Assembly: GCA_947574055.1 (NCBI GenBank)
Contig: CANPIC010000003.1
Coordinates: 1 to 64,000, forward strand
DNA: 64,000 bases
Reading direction: 5' to 3'
DNA from: an uncultured bacterium
GTDB lineage: Bacteria; Bacillota; Clostridia; Lachnospirales; Lachnospiraceae
Shown here: positions 55,705-64,000 of the stretch, piece by piece
Numbering within the stretch: the first letter of the stretch is position 1
Layout: every line of letters begins with the position of its first letter
The notes under the pieces: model-generated
The model's database searches: none
What the model saw: only the letters and a program-made list of their open reading frames with translations
What the model was told of the DNA's origin: nothing
Program-made: the position numbers and the translations under genes

Positions 55705-55868
55705 GCTTTTTTTGTCCGGCTATTGTCTTGTTTTCGCGTGCCTGTCTGACCTTTCCTATGCAATTTTGTCTTTTTGTACAAAAATAATGAAAATTAGTTG
55801 AAAGTATAGTATATTTGTACTAAAATGTAATGTAGACACAAATAACAGACAGGTTTGCGGAGGGACAT

Positions 55869-57593
55869 ATGAAAAAGATAGCGTATAAGTTTTTGGTAGT
55901 AATTGGTATTTTGGTAGTGATCTCTCTGACGGCGCTGCAGATCCTGAGTAAGAATATCAGGGATATCAGCAGGGAGAGCGCGGACCTGCTGGGCAGACAG
56001 GTAGAAGATATGAACCTGATCCAGACGATTAACCGGGATTATGAGGAGATATACCGTGTTACGCTCTGCCATGCCATGACAAATGCGGAATCCTCCATGC
56101 GCTCTTATGAAGGGCAGATTGAAAACAGCAAAGCAGAGCTTTTGTCCTGTATGGAAACTTATGAAGCCGCGATCCGTGATGAGGAGATTGCGCAGGCATT
56201 TGTGGGTTTTCAGGATAAGATCAAGGCTTTTCTTAATACGGTTGACAGTATCATTGCCAACAGTGCAGGCGGCAAAAAAGAGATGGCCATCATCTATATC
56301 AACAATACGCTGGGTGTGTCCGTAAGTAATCTGGAGAAATACATAGTACAACTGAAAGAATATACAAATGAGGAATTTGACGCGGGATATGACGATCTGA
56401 CCCGCACCTTTGCAAACAGCAACACCATTATCACCTTTACGATGATCTTTATGCTGGTGGCGGCGGTCGTTGTTTCTGTGATCTCCAATCTTGTGATTGT
56501 CAGGCCCATCAATATGGCGACCAAAGAACTGCGGGCGATTATCCGGTCCATTCAGGATAAAAACGGCGATCTGACCAGGCGGATTACGAAGCGCTCCCGG
56601 GACGAGACATCGGTGTTGACGATGGGTATGAATCAGTTTCTGGAGATTCTGGAAAATATGATCCGCAATATCCGTACATCCAGCCGGGAGATTTCTGCAA
56701 AACAACAGTATGTATACAATCTTGTGGATAAAACCCAGGAAGATGCAGATGATACGTCCAGTACCATGGAGCAGCTGGCAGCAGGCATGGAAGAGGTGAC
56801 TGCCACGGCGTCGGTTCTGACGGAGCGGGCCAAAGGGGCAGAGGAATCGGTGCTGCATGTGGCGGAAGATGTAAACGAAGGGTTCCATTTCGCGGAAGAT
56901 ATGAAAAAGCGGGCTGATAAACTGCAAAGGCAGGCGGTGGAGAGCAAGCAGCACGCGGAAGATGTGATCCATCAGATTGATAAAGCATTGGGAGAGTCGG
57001 TGGAGGGAAGCCGTCAGATCCATAACATTACAGCTTTGACGGATGAGATATTGGGCATTGCGGCGCAGACCAATCTGCTTGCGCTGAATGCATCCATCGA
57101 AGCGGCCAGAGCAGGAGAGGCCGGAAAGGGATTTGCGGTGGTGGCGGATGAGATCCGCCAGCTGGCAGATAACAGCAAGGCTACCGCCAATAATATCCGT
57201 GAGATTTCGCAGAATGTGATCGGTGTTGTCTCTGAATTATCAGATAACGCCTCCCAGCTTCTGGATTTTGTCAATAATCGGGTCGTACCTGATTATGATG
57301 AACTGGAAAATACGGGGGTACAATATCTGAAAGATGCCACCAGCGTCACAGATATCATGGATAAGATACTGGCGGGGACAGAGGCTATCAGTGATACGAT
57401 GAAAGAAGTGGTGACTTCGAATGAAGGGATCTCGGGGACCGTGGAACAAAATGCGGTCGGAATCGGCAGCGTAGCCGGAAATACGACAGAACTGGCAGCC
57501 AATATGAAGGCAGTATTTCGTGCCTTGCAGGAAGTACAGGGTGTTATTGACGATCTGGCAGGCCAGGCAGAGATGTTTCATATCAGTGAATAA
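55869..57593 (+). CDS. methyl-accepting chemotaxis protein
   Basis: 574 aa. TM1 at about 5-25, an extracytoplasmic helical (4HB_MCP-like) sensor at about 28-185, TM2 near 187-208 ([18 protein letters not shown]), a HAMP domain and a long helical signalling domain. The hairpin tip contains [24 protein letters not shown] and [18 protein letters not shown]. It would bind CheW/CheA. The sensor ligand is unknown. No other chemotaxis gene lies nearby. GGAGGG precedes the start. Confidence 0.93.
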   Translation: MKKIAYKFLVVIGILVVISLTALQILSKNIRDISRESADLLGRQVEDMNLIQTINRDYEEIYRVTLCHAMTNAESSMRSYEGQIENSKAELLSCMETYEAAIRDEEIAQAFVGFQDKIKAFLNTVDSIIANSAGGKKEMAIIYINNTLGVSVSNLEKYIVQLKEYTNEEFDAGYDDLTRTFANSNTIITFTMIFMLVAAVVVSVISNLVIVRPINMATKELRAIIRSIQDKNGDLTRRITKRSRDETSVLTMGMNQFLEILENMIRNIRTSSREISAKQQYVYNLVDKTQEDADDTSSTMEQLAAGMEEVTATASVLTERAKGAEESVLHVAEDVNEGFHFAEDMKKRADKLQRQAVESKQHAEDVIHQIDKALGESVEGSRQIHNITALTDEILGIAAQTNLLALNASIEAARAGEAGKGFAVVADEIRQLADNSKATANNIREISQNVIGVVSELSDNASQLLDFVNNRVVPDYDELENTGVQYLKDATSVTDIMDKILAGTEAISDTMKEVVTSNEGISGTVEQNAVGIGSVAGNTTELAANMKAVFRALQEVQGVIDDLAGQAEMFHISE

Positions 57594-57598
57594 ATCAT

Positions 57599-57632
57599 AA
57601 AAAAGAATCCTGGCTGGCAGGATTCTTTTTTT
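57599..57632 (+). terminator. terminator after the chemoreceptor gene
   Basis: AAAAGAATCCTG and CAGGATTCTTTT form a stem with a 5-nt loop, followed by seven T. Minus-strand A/T content suggests it also ends transcription of the convergent gene. Confidence 0.9.
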
Positions 57633-57678
57633 AGATACTGTCTCATGAAACGAAGAGAGGCCATGGAGACAGAGGTTT

Positions 57679-58392
57679 TTAATCGGCGGAGACAATAGCG
57701 GCTTTGGAGATGCGGTTTCGAATCTGTTCCATACGCAAGTCCAGATCGGAACTGATTTGTGCACAGGCAAGCAGTTCCTTCTCCAGAAGGCCGGCCTCTT
57801 CCGGGGGGATATTTTTCTTATAGCGCAGCTTATGCTCCAGGCTGGCCCAGAAATCCATGGCAATGGTACGGAGCTGGACTTCCACTTTCATCTGCTTTTT
57901 CTCATTTTGCAGGAAAATGGGGACTTCGACAATGAGATGCAGACTGCGATAGCCGCCCGGTTTGGGATTTTTGATATAATCTTTGATTTCGATCAGGGTA
58001 ATATCATCCTGACTCAACAGACAATCGGCCAACAGATAGATGTCATCCTGAAAGGAACACACGATCCGTATGCCTGCGATGTCACGGATGTTTTTTTCAA
58101 TGGATTCCAGTGTCAGGGGAATGTTTTTGCGCCTGATCTTGCGGATCAGGCTTTCCGTAGATTTGACACGCGCTTTGATTGTTTCTATGGGATTTCGGTC
58201 ATACTGCAGGGAAAACTGTTTGTTTAATACGTTGAATTTCGTCTCTATTTCCATGATGGCACAATGATAATGTGCCATCATCGTATCTATCGGCAGTTTG
58301 TTTTCCTTCATAAAATCAAGAAACTCATCAGACAAAAGACTCTTGCGTAAAAACTGATCTCTTGCTTTTCCAAAATAGTGTTCAATTCCCAT
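57679..58392 (-). CDS. small alarmone synthetase, RelQ/YjbM-type GTP pyrophosphokinase
   Basis: 237 aa from the ATG at 58392, which follows GGAGGAATCAAC. RelA/SpoT synthetase motifs are seen: IRDIAGIRIVCSFQDDIYLL, GGYRSLHLIVEVP and VEVQLRTIAMDFWASLEHKLRY. There is no HD hydrolase or regulatory domain, so this is a small alarmone synthetase making (p)ppGpp under wall or other stress. The C-terminal helix is typical of RelQ tetramers. It converges with the chemoreceptor gene. Confidence 0.93.
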   Translation of the reverse strand: MGIEHYFGKARDQFLRKSLLSDEFLDFMKENKLPIDTMMAHYHCAIMEIETKFNVLNKQFSLQYDRNPIETIKARVKSTESLIRKIRRKNIPLTLESIEKNIRDIAGIRIVCSFQDDIYLLADCLLSQDDITLIEIKDYIKNPKPGGYRSLHLIVEVPIFLQNEKKQMKVEVQLRTIAMDFWASLEHKLRYKKNIPPEEAGLLEKELLACAQISSDLDLRMEQIRNRISKAAIVSAD

Positions 58393-58549
58393 GTTGATTC
58401 CTCCAATGTAAAAAGTTGACATAAGAAACCGTATGCCAGATTTATTTTACCATAATTTGTTGTTTCTGTGAGAGGGATGGAGGAGATTTAAGAAAAATAT
58501 AATAGCTTCATAAAGGGAATTATTTCATAGTGGAAAAGGGCAATAAAGT

Positions 58550-58594
58550 GGAAGCAGTCCGGGCCGCTTCGCATAAGAGTCCCAGGCTGCTTCC
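58550..58594 (-). terminator. possible terminator of the 70-aa gene
   Basis: GGAAGCAG (58550-58557) and CTGCTTCC (58587-58594) form an 8-bp stem with further inner pairing (CCGGG/CCCAGG). The T-run on the minus strand is weak (ACTTTATTG). Confidence 0.45.
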
Positions 58595-58620
58595 TGTGAA
58601 TGGATTATTTAGGGAAGTGT

Positions 58621-58833
58621 TTAAACATCTGCAAAAGCGGCAATGACGCTGCTGTATATTTTACTCCCGTGTTTGATCATTTCCTGTGCCAGGGCGGTTG
58701 CCAGTTTGGGATCGTTTATGATCACTACGGATTTTTTCACCTTATTGGCGATCCCATATCCCGATTTTGTACTTACTACCACATACTCATCCTTCTTTTC
58801 TTTCCATAAATAAGAATACCTGTCAAGATTCAT
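58621..58833 (-). CDS. small hypothetical protein, probable BlaI-regulon member
   Basis: 70 aa, not recognised. LWKEKKDEYVVVSTKSGYGI and KKSVVIINDPKLATALAQEM suggest a compact alpha/beta protein without membrane segments. AGGAGAA precedes the start. The promoter (TTGACA-17-TAGCAT) carries a TACTAC-TTTAT-GTAGTA palindrome resembling the operator in front of the BlaI-family gene on the other strand, so it is probably repressed by that regulator. Function is unknown. Confidence 0.7.
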   Translation of the reverse strand: MNLDRYSYLWKEKKDEYVVVSTKSGYGIANKVKKSVVIINDPKLATALAQEMIKHGSKIYSSVIAAFADV

Positions 58834-58893
58834 TTTACATTCTCCTGCCTGTCTTTTATCTTTTGTATTGTGTGTGGAGGCATTGCTCCAAAT

Positions 58894-58944
58894 TACTACT
58901 TTATGTAGTAGTACTATGCTACCATATATTCATTTTTCTGTCAA
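58894..58944 (-). promoter_or_regulatory. promoter and BlaI-like operator of the 70-aa gene
   Basis: On the minus strand TTGACA (58944-58939), 17 bp, TAGCAT (58921-58916). A perfect palindrome TACTAC-TTTAT-GTAGTA (58894-58910) lies just downstream, over the expected start site. Confidence 0.6.
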
Positions 58945-59190
58945 TCTACGATTGGTAGTATTTTGGTGTCATGACAGCCATATATCCCTTGATAATTGCG
59001 GAAAAGGAGGAAGGAGAGGCAAGGCAGGCGCACGGTATTGCTGTCTCGCAGGAAGCAGACGGTGTGGTACCTGGCGGTGTAAATTGAGTAAGTGCCAACT
59101 GCTGCAAAGATGCTTTTATGCGATATATGCAATATCAGGGCAAAATGTTACCGATTGTGTTCAAAAGGTGAATAATAACTGTTTTTTCGA

Positions 59191-59226
59191 TTGACATTAC
59201 GACTCTTTAGTAGTAATATTTACTAA
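59191..59226 (+). promoter_or_regulatory. promoter and operator of the blaI-blaR1-like genes
   Basis: TTGACA (59191-59196), a 17-bp spacer and TAATAT (59214-59219). The inverted repeat TTAGTA (59207-59212) / TACTAA (59221-59226) overlaps the -10, the usual autorepression site of BlaI/MecI. Confidence 0.7.
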
Positions 59227-59247
59227 AAAGGAAGGAGCCGCCACTAC

Positions 59248-59610
59248 ATGCTTTTTAACTTAACGAATACCGAAAAAGATATACTTGAACTGTCGTGGGA
59301 AATGAAGTGCTGGATGTCGGGGGCAGACTTCTGGAACCGCCTGAACGGACAGGGAGGGAATTTTAAGCGTCAGACAGTGAATACCTATTTGTGGCGCATG
59401 TCGGAAAAAGGGTTTCTGATCAAGGATCGGACCAAATATATTCACGCTTTTACAAAAGAAGAATTTGAGGAAAAACGGGCTTTGGAAATTTTGAATACAA
59501 TGTACAATGGATCTTTGAAAAATTTTATATCAGCTTTGGCAGGTAATATTAAGATAGGTTCTAATGAACAGTTTATATTAAAACATTATTTGGAGAACCT
59601 GATGTTGTAG
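59248..59610 (+). CDS. BlaI/MecI/CopY family repressor
   Basis: 120 aa, the normal length. The winged helix has the family pattern LTNTEKDILELSWE, FKRQTVNTYLWRMSEKGFL and a C-terminal dimerisation helix. It would bind TAGTA/TACTA operators, of which two are seen (before itself and before the 70-aa gene). GGAAGGAG precedes the start. Nine bases separate it from the BlaR1-like gene. Inactivation by proteolysis through BlaR1 signalling is known for the family. Confidence 0.9.
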   Translation: MLFNLTNTEKDILELSWEMKCWMSGADFWNRLNGQGGNFKRQTVNTYLWRMSEKGFLIKDRTKYIHAFTKEEFEEKRALEILNTMYNGSLKNFISALAGNIKIGSNEQFILKHYLENLML

Positions 59611-59618
59611 TTAATGGC

Positions 59619-60941
59619 ATGAACATTATTTTGTCGATGACCCTGTCAGGGTCCATTGTGTTTCTTGTATACAGTTTTTTCGAACGTATCAGGATTGTTT
59701 ATATTTCGCCATGGTATCGTTATTTTATCATAAAGGCGATCCTGTTTTTTCATTTTGTTCCCGTCGGTTATTTGTCCAGAAGATTTGCGGAAGTTTTTCT
59801 TCCGGATATTGGCTGGATCTACAGACATACTTTTGTCAATGGCTCCAAGCCGGCAGTTATCTTTGCTCCCAATGAACGTTACATAAATGCTGCCTATGAA
59901 AACCATCGGGCGATTATCGGTATCTGGCTGTTTATTTCCGTTTGTCTCTTTCTGAGAGCCGTGTATGTGCGCTGTAAATTGCGGAATCTGATCATGCATC
60001 TGTCCGGGGAGGTAATTTCCGGTACAGCATGGGAGTTTCTCTGCGAGTGGCAAAGGCATCTGGGTATTAGGGGAAAGATACGGCTTTATACGACCAACGC
60101 GGATATTTCCGCATTTACTTATGGCCTGTTCCAGCCGATCATCGTCGTTCCTGCGACATATGCCGGTAAGGAACTGGAGTTATCTATTCTTCATGAACTG
60201 ATTCATATAAAAAAGAAGGATTCACTGATTCTTTTTCTGCGTACACTGACTGTTGGCATATACTGGTTTAATCCGCTGATCTATTTTATTTACCGGAAAA
60301 CAGGGGTGTTGTGCGAATTGTCTTGTGATGAACTGGTGATCCGCCACATCAGAGAAGAGGACAGAAGAAGCTATAGTGAACTGATCATTGAAGCGGCAGG
60401 TGGCCATTACCTGACCTCCAGCCATATCACACCGTTCAGTAAAAATCAGAGAATTATAAAAGAAAGGATTGATTTTATCATGTCAAAAAGAAAAAACAGA
60501 TTCCGCCTGGCACCTGTTGTTCTGTCAGCGGGGATACTTTTAACCAGTACATTTCCGGTTCTGGCATATGAACCGCCGAAGAAGTTGACATTACTTGATG
60601 ATATTAGTGAAGAGGCAGCAACATTAATATTAGAGGATAATTTTGTTGAATTTACTTCTGCTGGTTACATTGAAGAGATGTCGGTAGTTCCTGTACAACA
60701 ACATATAATATATGATTTTCAGTTTACAGATGAAAGTGGTAAAGTTTATCAAGTTGATGTACCATCTGGACAGGCCGATTGCAATCATACATTTGTGAAT
60801 GGTACATTTACAACACATGTCAAAAATGATAATGGAGGTTGTACACTCAAGTTTTATGATGCCAAACGTTGCACTAAATGTGGTGGCATAACAGACAGGA
60901 AGTTAGTAAGTACAACCGAATACGTAAAATGCCCACACTAA
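59619..60941 (+). CDS. BlaR1-like M56 metallopeptidase with unusual C-terminal sensor
   Basis: 440 aa. Four transmembrane helices, the zinc site HELIH (His192, Glu193, His196) in SILHELIHIKKKDS, and ELSCDELVIRH are as in BlaR1/MecR1. After the last helix (about 297-318), however, there are only ~120 residues instead of the ~250-aa penicillin-binding sensor. They contain CNHTF, a Cys, C-x2-C in RCTKCGG and a final VKCPH, suggesting a small zinc-binding module. Base composition becomes more AT-rich from about 60580. The ligand is therefore unlikely to be a beta-lactam in the usual way; this is an inference. Confidence 0.88.
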   Translation: MNIILSMTLSGSIVFLVYSFFERIRIVYISPWYRYFIIKAILFFHFVPVGYLSRRFAEVFLPDIGWIYRHTFVNGSKPAVIFAPNERYINAAYENHRAIIGIWLFISVCLFLRAVYVRCKLRNLIMHLSGEVISGTAWEFLCEWQRHLGIRGKIRLYTTNADISAFTYGLFQPIIVVPATYAGKELELSILHELIHIKKKDSLILFLRTLTVGIYWFNPLIYFIYRKTGVLCELSCDELVIRHIREEDRRSYSELIIEAAGGHYLTSSHITPFSKNQRIIKERIDFIMSKRKNRFRLAPVVLSAGILLTSTFPVLAYEPPKKLTLLDDISEEAATLILEDNFVEFTSAGYIEEMSVVPVQQHIIYDFQFTDESGKVYQVDVPSGQADCNHTFVNGTFTTHVKNDNGGCTLKFYDAKRCTKCGGITDRKLVSTTEYVKCPH

Positions 60942-60951
60942 AACAGACAAA

Positions 60952-61012
60952 ATCCCATCTGTCAACGGATTTTTTTCAAAGATCCGCCGGCAGATGGGGT
61001 CTTTTGTTTTTG
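60952..61012 (+). terminator. terminator after the blaR1-like gene
   Basis: CCCATCTG (60954-60961) and CAGATGGG (60991-60998) form the outer stem, with an inner CGGAT/ATCCG helix, followed by GTCTTTTGTTTTT. Confidence 0.75.
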
Positions 61013-61276
61013 GCTCCAGGTTATCGCAAGGCCCAGAGAGAAGATAACGGGAAGACTGCAGGGCGATAAAAGATTGTCAGCGCGACAAACGCATGAATGG
61101 ATAAACAGTAAACCTTTCATAAAGGTAGCAGGACAGAAACTGCAAAAGTTCTCAATATCATACCTCTGCCTGGAAGCCATGATCCTGTCAGAACTTTTTC
61201 AATTTCTGCCCCTCATTCATGTTAGGTTTAGAATTTATTCACTTCTGCGTTTGTTGTGGATTGTCAGGCAGACAGC

Positions 61277-61305
61277 TTGATAGTTGCGTTAAGATATGCT
61301 ATGCT
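61277..61305 (+). promoter_or_regulatory. promoter of the restriction-modification genes
   Basis: TTGATA (61277-61282), a 17-bp spacer and TATGCT (61300-61305) with an upstream TGC. Confidence 0.5.
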
Positions 61306-61334
61306 TAAAAAATCAAAGCGCGGAGGCTAATATA

Positions 61335-62201
61335 ATGTATCAAGACATTTTAGAAGTCATAAATGCTGCAGAGGGTATGAACTTTGAAGATGCATCTATT
61401 ATGTTAGAGAACTGTATAGACAGGGACCGATCGTTTATAGAGACGCTCAGACAAATAGGTACGATACCGGAATTTCTTGCGCATGATTCGACAGCAGAAA
61501 AACTCTTTTCCAAGGCCTCGGACGCAGTTTTGGCCAGGGCATTTCGTGAAATAGGGCTGAAATCAACAGTGTTAAAAGAACGAGGAGATTCTGCGGATGT
61601 TCTCGCGGAATCTCCGATTCATGGGTATACACTGGTTGCAGATGCTAAAGCATTTAGAATGAGCCGGACAGCAAAGAACCAAAAAGATTTTAAAGTAGTA
61701 GCACTTTCCGGATGGAGAAGGGATTCAGAGTATGCAGTATTGTGTTCCCCATATTTTCAATATCCATCTAAAAGTAGTCAAATATATTCACAGGCCATAA
61801 GTCACAATGTTTGCTTATTAAGTTGGGAGCATTTGATTTTTCTGATTGAAAATGGGATAAAAGAAACTGCGACCGTTTCTTTTTCTCCGTTGTGGGCATT
61901 TTGTGATACGTATTCCCATGAAGTGTTGTGCTCTGATATGAAGAAATGTTTTATTCCAAAGTTTAATACCACATTATTGGAACTGTTTGGATTAAATGAT
62001 GCGCTGTTTGCAAAGCAGTTAAAAAAACAGGTTGTAGCGATAGCCGAACGCGGCGGTCAGGAAAAACGGTTCTGGCAGGAAGAAATCAAAAAAATTGAGT
62101 GCTATTCCAGAGAAGAGGCAATCAAGGAATTGATCAAAACGAAAAAGATTTACGAAAAAATAGCACAAATTGATGCATACATCAAAGGATTACAAGTGTA
62201 A
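61335..62201 (+). CDS. HindIII family type II restriction endonuclease
   Basis: 288 aa (HindIII is about 300). The start at 61335 follows GGAGG. The block LVADAKAFRMSRTAKNQKDF followed by KVVALSGWRRDSEYAVL and FQYPSKSSQIY is almost identical in layout to HindIII as I remember it. Catalytic residues are in place: Asp88 (SADV) and Asp103/Lys105 (VADAK), 15 residues apart as in HindIII (108 and 123). It is predicted to cut AAGCTT. The next gene starts within its stop codon. More AT-rich than its neighbours, so a transfer is plausible. Confidence 0.9.
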   Translation: MYQDILEVINAAEGMNFEDASIMLENCIDRDRSFIETLRQIGTIPEFLAHDSTAEKLFSKASDAVLARAFREIGLKSTVLKERGDSADVLAESPIHGYTLVADAKAFRMSRTAKNQKDFKVVALSGWRRDSEYAVLCSPYFQYPSKSSQIYSQAISHNVCLLSWEHLIFLIENGIKETATVSFSPLWAFCDTYSHEVLCSDMKKCFIPKFNTTLLELFGLNDALFAKQLKKQVVAIAERGGQEKRFWQEEIKKIECYSREEAIKELIKTKKIYEKIAQIDAYIKGLQV

Positions 62202-63100
62202 TGGATGATATTATTTTGGGTGACTCTATCGAGCTTGTCAAACAATTTTCCACCAATTCCATCCATGCGATTATTACCGATATTCCCTATGGCATTGGGT
62301 GTGACAACTGGGATGTTCTTCACAAAAATACAAATACTGCCTATGGTGGAGCGTCATCGGCGCAGCTTGCCGCGGGCAAACTGTTTAAGCGCAGGGGGAA
62401 ACCTTTAAATGGTTGGAGCGAGGCAGATAAGAAAATCCCTTTTGAATATCAGGAGTGGTGTACTTCCTGGACTCCTGACTGGCTGCGTATTTTAAAGCCC
62501 GGAGGAAGCTGCTTTATTTTTGCGGGGCGACGGTATGCACACAGATGTATCGTCGCGATGGAAGATGCCGGATTTACATTCAAAGATATGCTATCCTGGG
62601 AAAAAGACACTGCACCGCAACGGGCGCAGCGGTTATCTGCCATATACGAACGCCGGGGTGATACGGTCAACGAAGAAAAGTGGACAGGGTGGAGAGTTGC
62701 AAATCTGCGGCCTCTTTTCGAGCCAATACTTTGGTTTCAGAAACCGTATAGAACCGGGGGCACGATCGCAGACAATGTGTTGGAAAATGGAGTCGGAGCA
62801 TGGAATGAGCCTGCACTTCAAAAGTACAATAGACAAACCGCAAATAATGCAACACTTTCCAATATGTTCAAAGTACAAATAACGTCGGAAGATCATGGGA
62901 AACATATTGCGCAAAAGCCATTACAACTTATGGAGTTGTTAATTTCATTGGTCACTATTGAGGGACAAGTCGTGTTGGATCCTTTTATGGGGTCAGGTAC
63001 AACTTGTTGTGCCGCAAAAAAACTCAATCGACATTATATAGGAATAGAAATTGATCCGCAGAGTTTTCAGATTGCAAATGAGCGGCTGACAGCAGTCTGA
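62201..63100 (+). CDS. DNA adenine-N6 methyltransferase, beta class, partner of the HindIII-like nuclease
   Basis: 299 aa. Catalytic motif IV DIPY (27-30) comes before motif I DPFMGSGTT (260-268), the order of beta-class enzymes such as M.HindIII. A target-recognition region lies between. It would protect AAGCTT sites by adenine methylation. The start overlaps the nuclease stop (TAATG), so the methylase is made after the nuclease; this order is usual for HindIII-like pairs. No controller gene was seen. Confidence 0.92.
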   Translation: MDDIILGDSIELVKQFSTNSIHAIITDIPYGIGCDNWDVLHKNTNTAYGGASSAQLAAGKLFKRRGKPLNGWSEADKKIPFEYQEWCTSWTPDWLRILKPGGSCFIFAGRRYAHRCIVAMEDAGFTFKDMLSWEKDTAPQRAQRLSAIYERRGDTVNEEKWTGWRVANLRPLFEPILWFQKPYRTGGTIADNVLENGVGAWNEPALQKYNRQTANNATLSNMFKVQITSEDHGKHIAQKPLQLMELLISLVTIEGQVVLDPFMGSGTTCCAAKKLNRHYIGIEIDPQSFQIANERLTAV

Positions 63101-63151
63101 GAATCAGGGATCATACTTCTAACGTAAACCACTGGTGACAGGAGGCCAATT

Positions 63152-64000
63152 ATGGACAGACAAAATCTCACGCTTATGACAGATCTTTATGAACTGACAA
63201 TGATGCAGGGCTATTTCAAGCATAAAGACCAGAACGAAACGGTAATCTTTGATGTGTTTTACCGTAATAATCCCCATAATGGGGGGTATGCCATTTCTGC
63301 AGGGCTGGAGCAGGTGATCAATTATATTAAGAATCTTCATTTTTCCAAAGAGGATATCACATACCTGGCCGGTCTGGGTATTTTTGAAAAAGAGTTTCTG
63401 GATTATCTGGATACGTTCCGCTTTACCGGGGATATTTATGCCATTCCCGAAGGTACGATTATCTTTCCCCGGGAGCCGCTGATCAAGGTTATCGCGCCTA
63501 TTATGCAGGCGCAGTTGATTGAGACGGCCATACTGACCATACTAAATCACCAGTGTCTGATCGCCACCAAAGCGGCACGTGTCTGTTATGCGGCCAAAGG
63601 TGACGGCATTATGGAATTTGGACTGCGGCGTGCGCAGGGACCGGATGCCGGCATCTATGGCGCCAGAGCAGCGGTGATCGGGGGCTGCACCGGTACCAGC
63701 AATGTACTGGCGGGCCAGCTCTTTGATATTCCCGTAAAAGGGACACATGCCCATAGCTGGATTATGAGTTTTCCGGATGAATATACGGCTTTTAAGACTT
63801 ATGCGGATATGTATCCTACGGCCTGCATCCTGCTGGTGGATACGTACGATACGCTGAAATCTGGTGTGCCCAATGCCATTCGGGTATTTCAGGAGATGAG
63901 ACAGTCCGGTGTGCCGCTTACTTTCTATGGTATCCGCCTGGACAGCGGCGATCTGGCATATCTTTCCAAAAAGGCCAGGAAGATGCTGGATGAGGCAGGG
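63152..64000 (+). CDS. pncB: nicotinate phosphoribosyltransferase (5' part)
   Basis: 283 codons are present and the gene runs past the window end. The start at 63152 follows AGGAGGCC. LTLMTDLYELTMMQGYF, EFGLRRAQGPDAG, GGCTGTSNVLAG and the catalytic-His segment VKGTHAHSWIMSF are diagnostic of the type found in Firmicutes. It converts nicotinate and PRPP to nicotinate mononucleotide in NAD salvage. It is 51 bp after the methyltransferase gene. Confidence 0.95.
   Translation, partial: MDRQNLTLMTDLYELTMMQGYFKHKDQNETVIFDVFYRNNPHNGGYAISAGLEQVINYIKNLHFSKEDITYLAGLGIFEKEFLDYLDTFRFTGDIYAIPEGTIIFPREPLIKVIAPIMQAQLIETAILTILNHQCLIATKAARVCYAAKGDGIMEFGLRRAQGPDAGIYGARAAVIGGCTGTSNVLAGQLFDIPVKGTHAHSWIMSFPDEYTAFKTYADMYPTACILLVDTYDTLKSGVPNAIRVFQEMRQSGVPLTFYGIRLDSGDLAYLSKKARKMLDEAG

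Larger units (their letters stand above)
60942..61334. other. intergenic region between blaR1-like gene and the restriction-modification pair
   Basis: 393 bp without a convincing gene. It holds the terminator at 60952-61012 and the promoter at 61277-61305. A frame at 61074-61280 has no ribosome binding site and no family features, so I leave it out. Confidence 0.5.

Noticed and set aside
61074-61280. 68-aa open frame between the blaR1-like gene and the nuclease gene
   Set aside because: No ribosome binding site, no conserved pattern, and it overlaps the nuclease promoter.

Overview
The window looks like a chromosomal segment of an anaerobic, fermentative, spore-former-like Gram-positive bacterium of the Clostridia, most likely family Lachnospiraceae. 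This rests on gene content and order: a DUF5711 gene next to cvpA, a GlgC/GlgD pair, SpoVG, MecA, SleB-type and CwlD-type cell-wall hydrolases, a PFL-based mixed-acid pathway, a BlaI/BlaR1 pair and a QueT transporter. Strong AGGAGG ribosome binding sites and TTGACA-17-TATAAT promoters agree. Base composition appears to be somewhat under 50% GC, judged by eye. I saw no rRNA, tRNA, CRISPR array, prophage or intact insertion sequence. The genus cannot be named from the sequence alone.

Layout. 1-6.3 kb: envelope proteins (orphan TM protein, DUF5711, CvpA), an Rpn/PD-(D/E)XK protein with a slippage-prone heptad repeat, an aldo/keto reductase, a sirtuin and DUF951. 6.3-12.5 kb: replication/translation genes rpsF-ssb-rpsR, then gdpP-rplI-dnaB and a MerR regulator. 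12.5-17 kb (mostly minus strand): a small ferredoxin, pflA and a split pyruvate formate-lyase under a Rex-like operator, facing a promoter with a structured leader and a DUF1858 gene. 17-24 kb: mecA, a second candidate structured RNA, a GH18 protein, an amidase and a GH36 alpha-galactosidase. 24-28.5 kb: sua5-rpiB-upp-dCMP deaminase-SleB-like hydrolase, with a DUF402 gene on the other strand. 28.5-35.9 kb: a complete F-type ATP synthase operon whose c subunit carries a sodium-binding signature. 36-43 kb: methyltransferase, a large surface protein, queT with a preQ1-type riboswitch, and poorly known secreted/membrane proteins. 43.3-48.4 kb (minus): prs, dnaI-like, dnaD and murC, with a cluster of DnaA-box-like 9-mers between dnaD and murC. 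48.8-57.6 kb: glgC-glgD-spoVG-pth-mfd and a chemoreceptor. 57.6-61 kb: small alarmone synthetase and a BlaI/BlaR1-type system with two matching operators. 61.3-63.1 kb: a HindIII-like restriction-modification pair. The window ends inside pncB.

How the genes work together. The PFL cluster carries the radical-bearing C-terminal domain as a separate 80-aa gene, preceded by a 66-aa relative of that domain that lacks the radical glycine. PflA would activate the assembled enzyme, and a Rex-like site at the promoter fits NADH/NAD control. The ATP synthase, with predicted Na+ specificity, would couple fermentation to sodium bioenergetics. The HindIII-like pair is supported by an indirect signal: on reading the whole window I found no AAGCTT site, although roughly 17 are expected by chance.

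Strongest leads: the split PFL with its cysteine-containing partner ORF; the multibranched RNA ahead of the DUF1858 gene; the DnaA-box cluster upstream of dnaD-dnaI; the BlaR1 homologue with a replaced sensor domain; and the AAGCTT absence. All coordinates, pairings and counts were made by eye.
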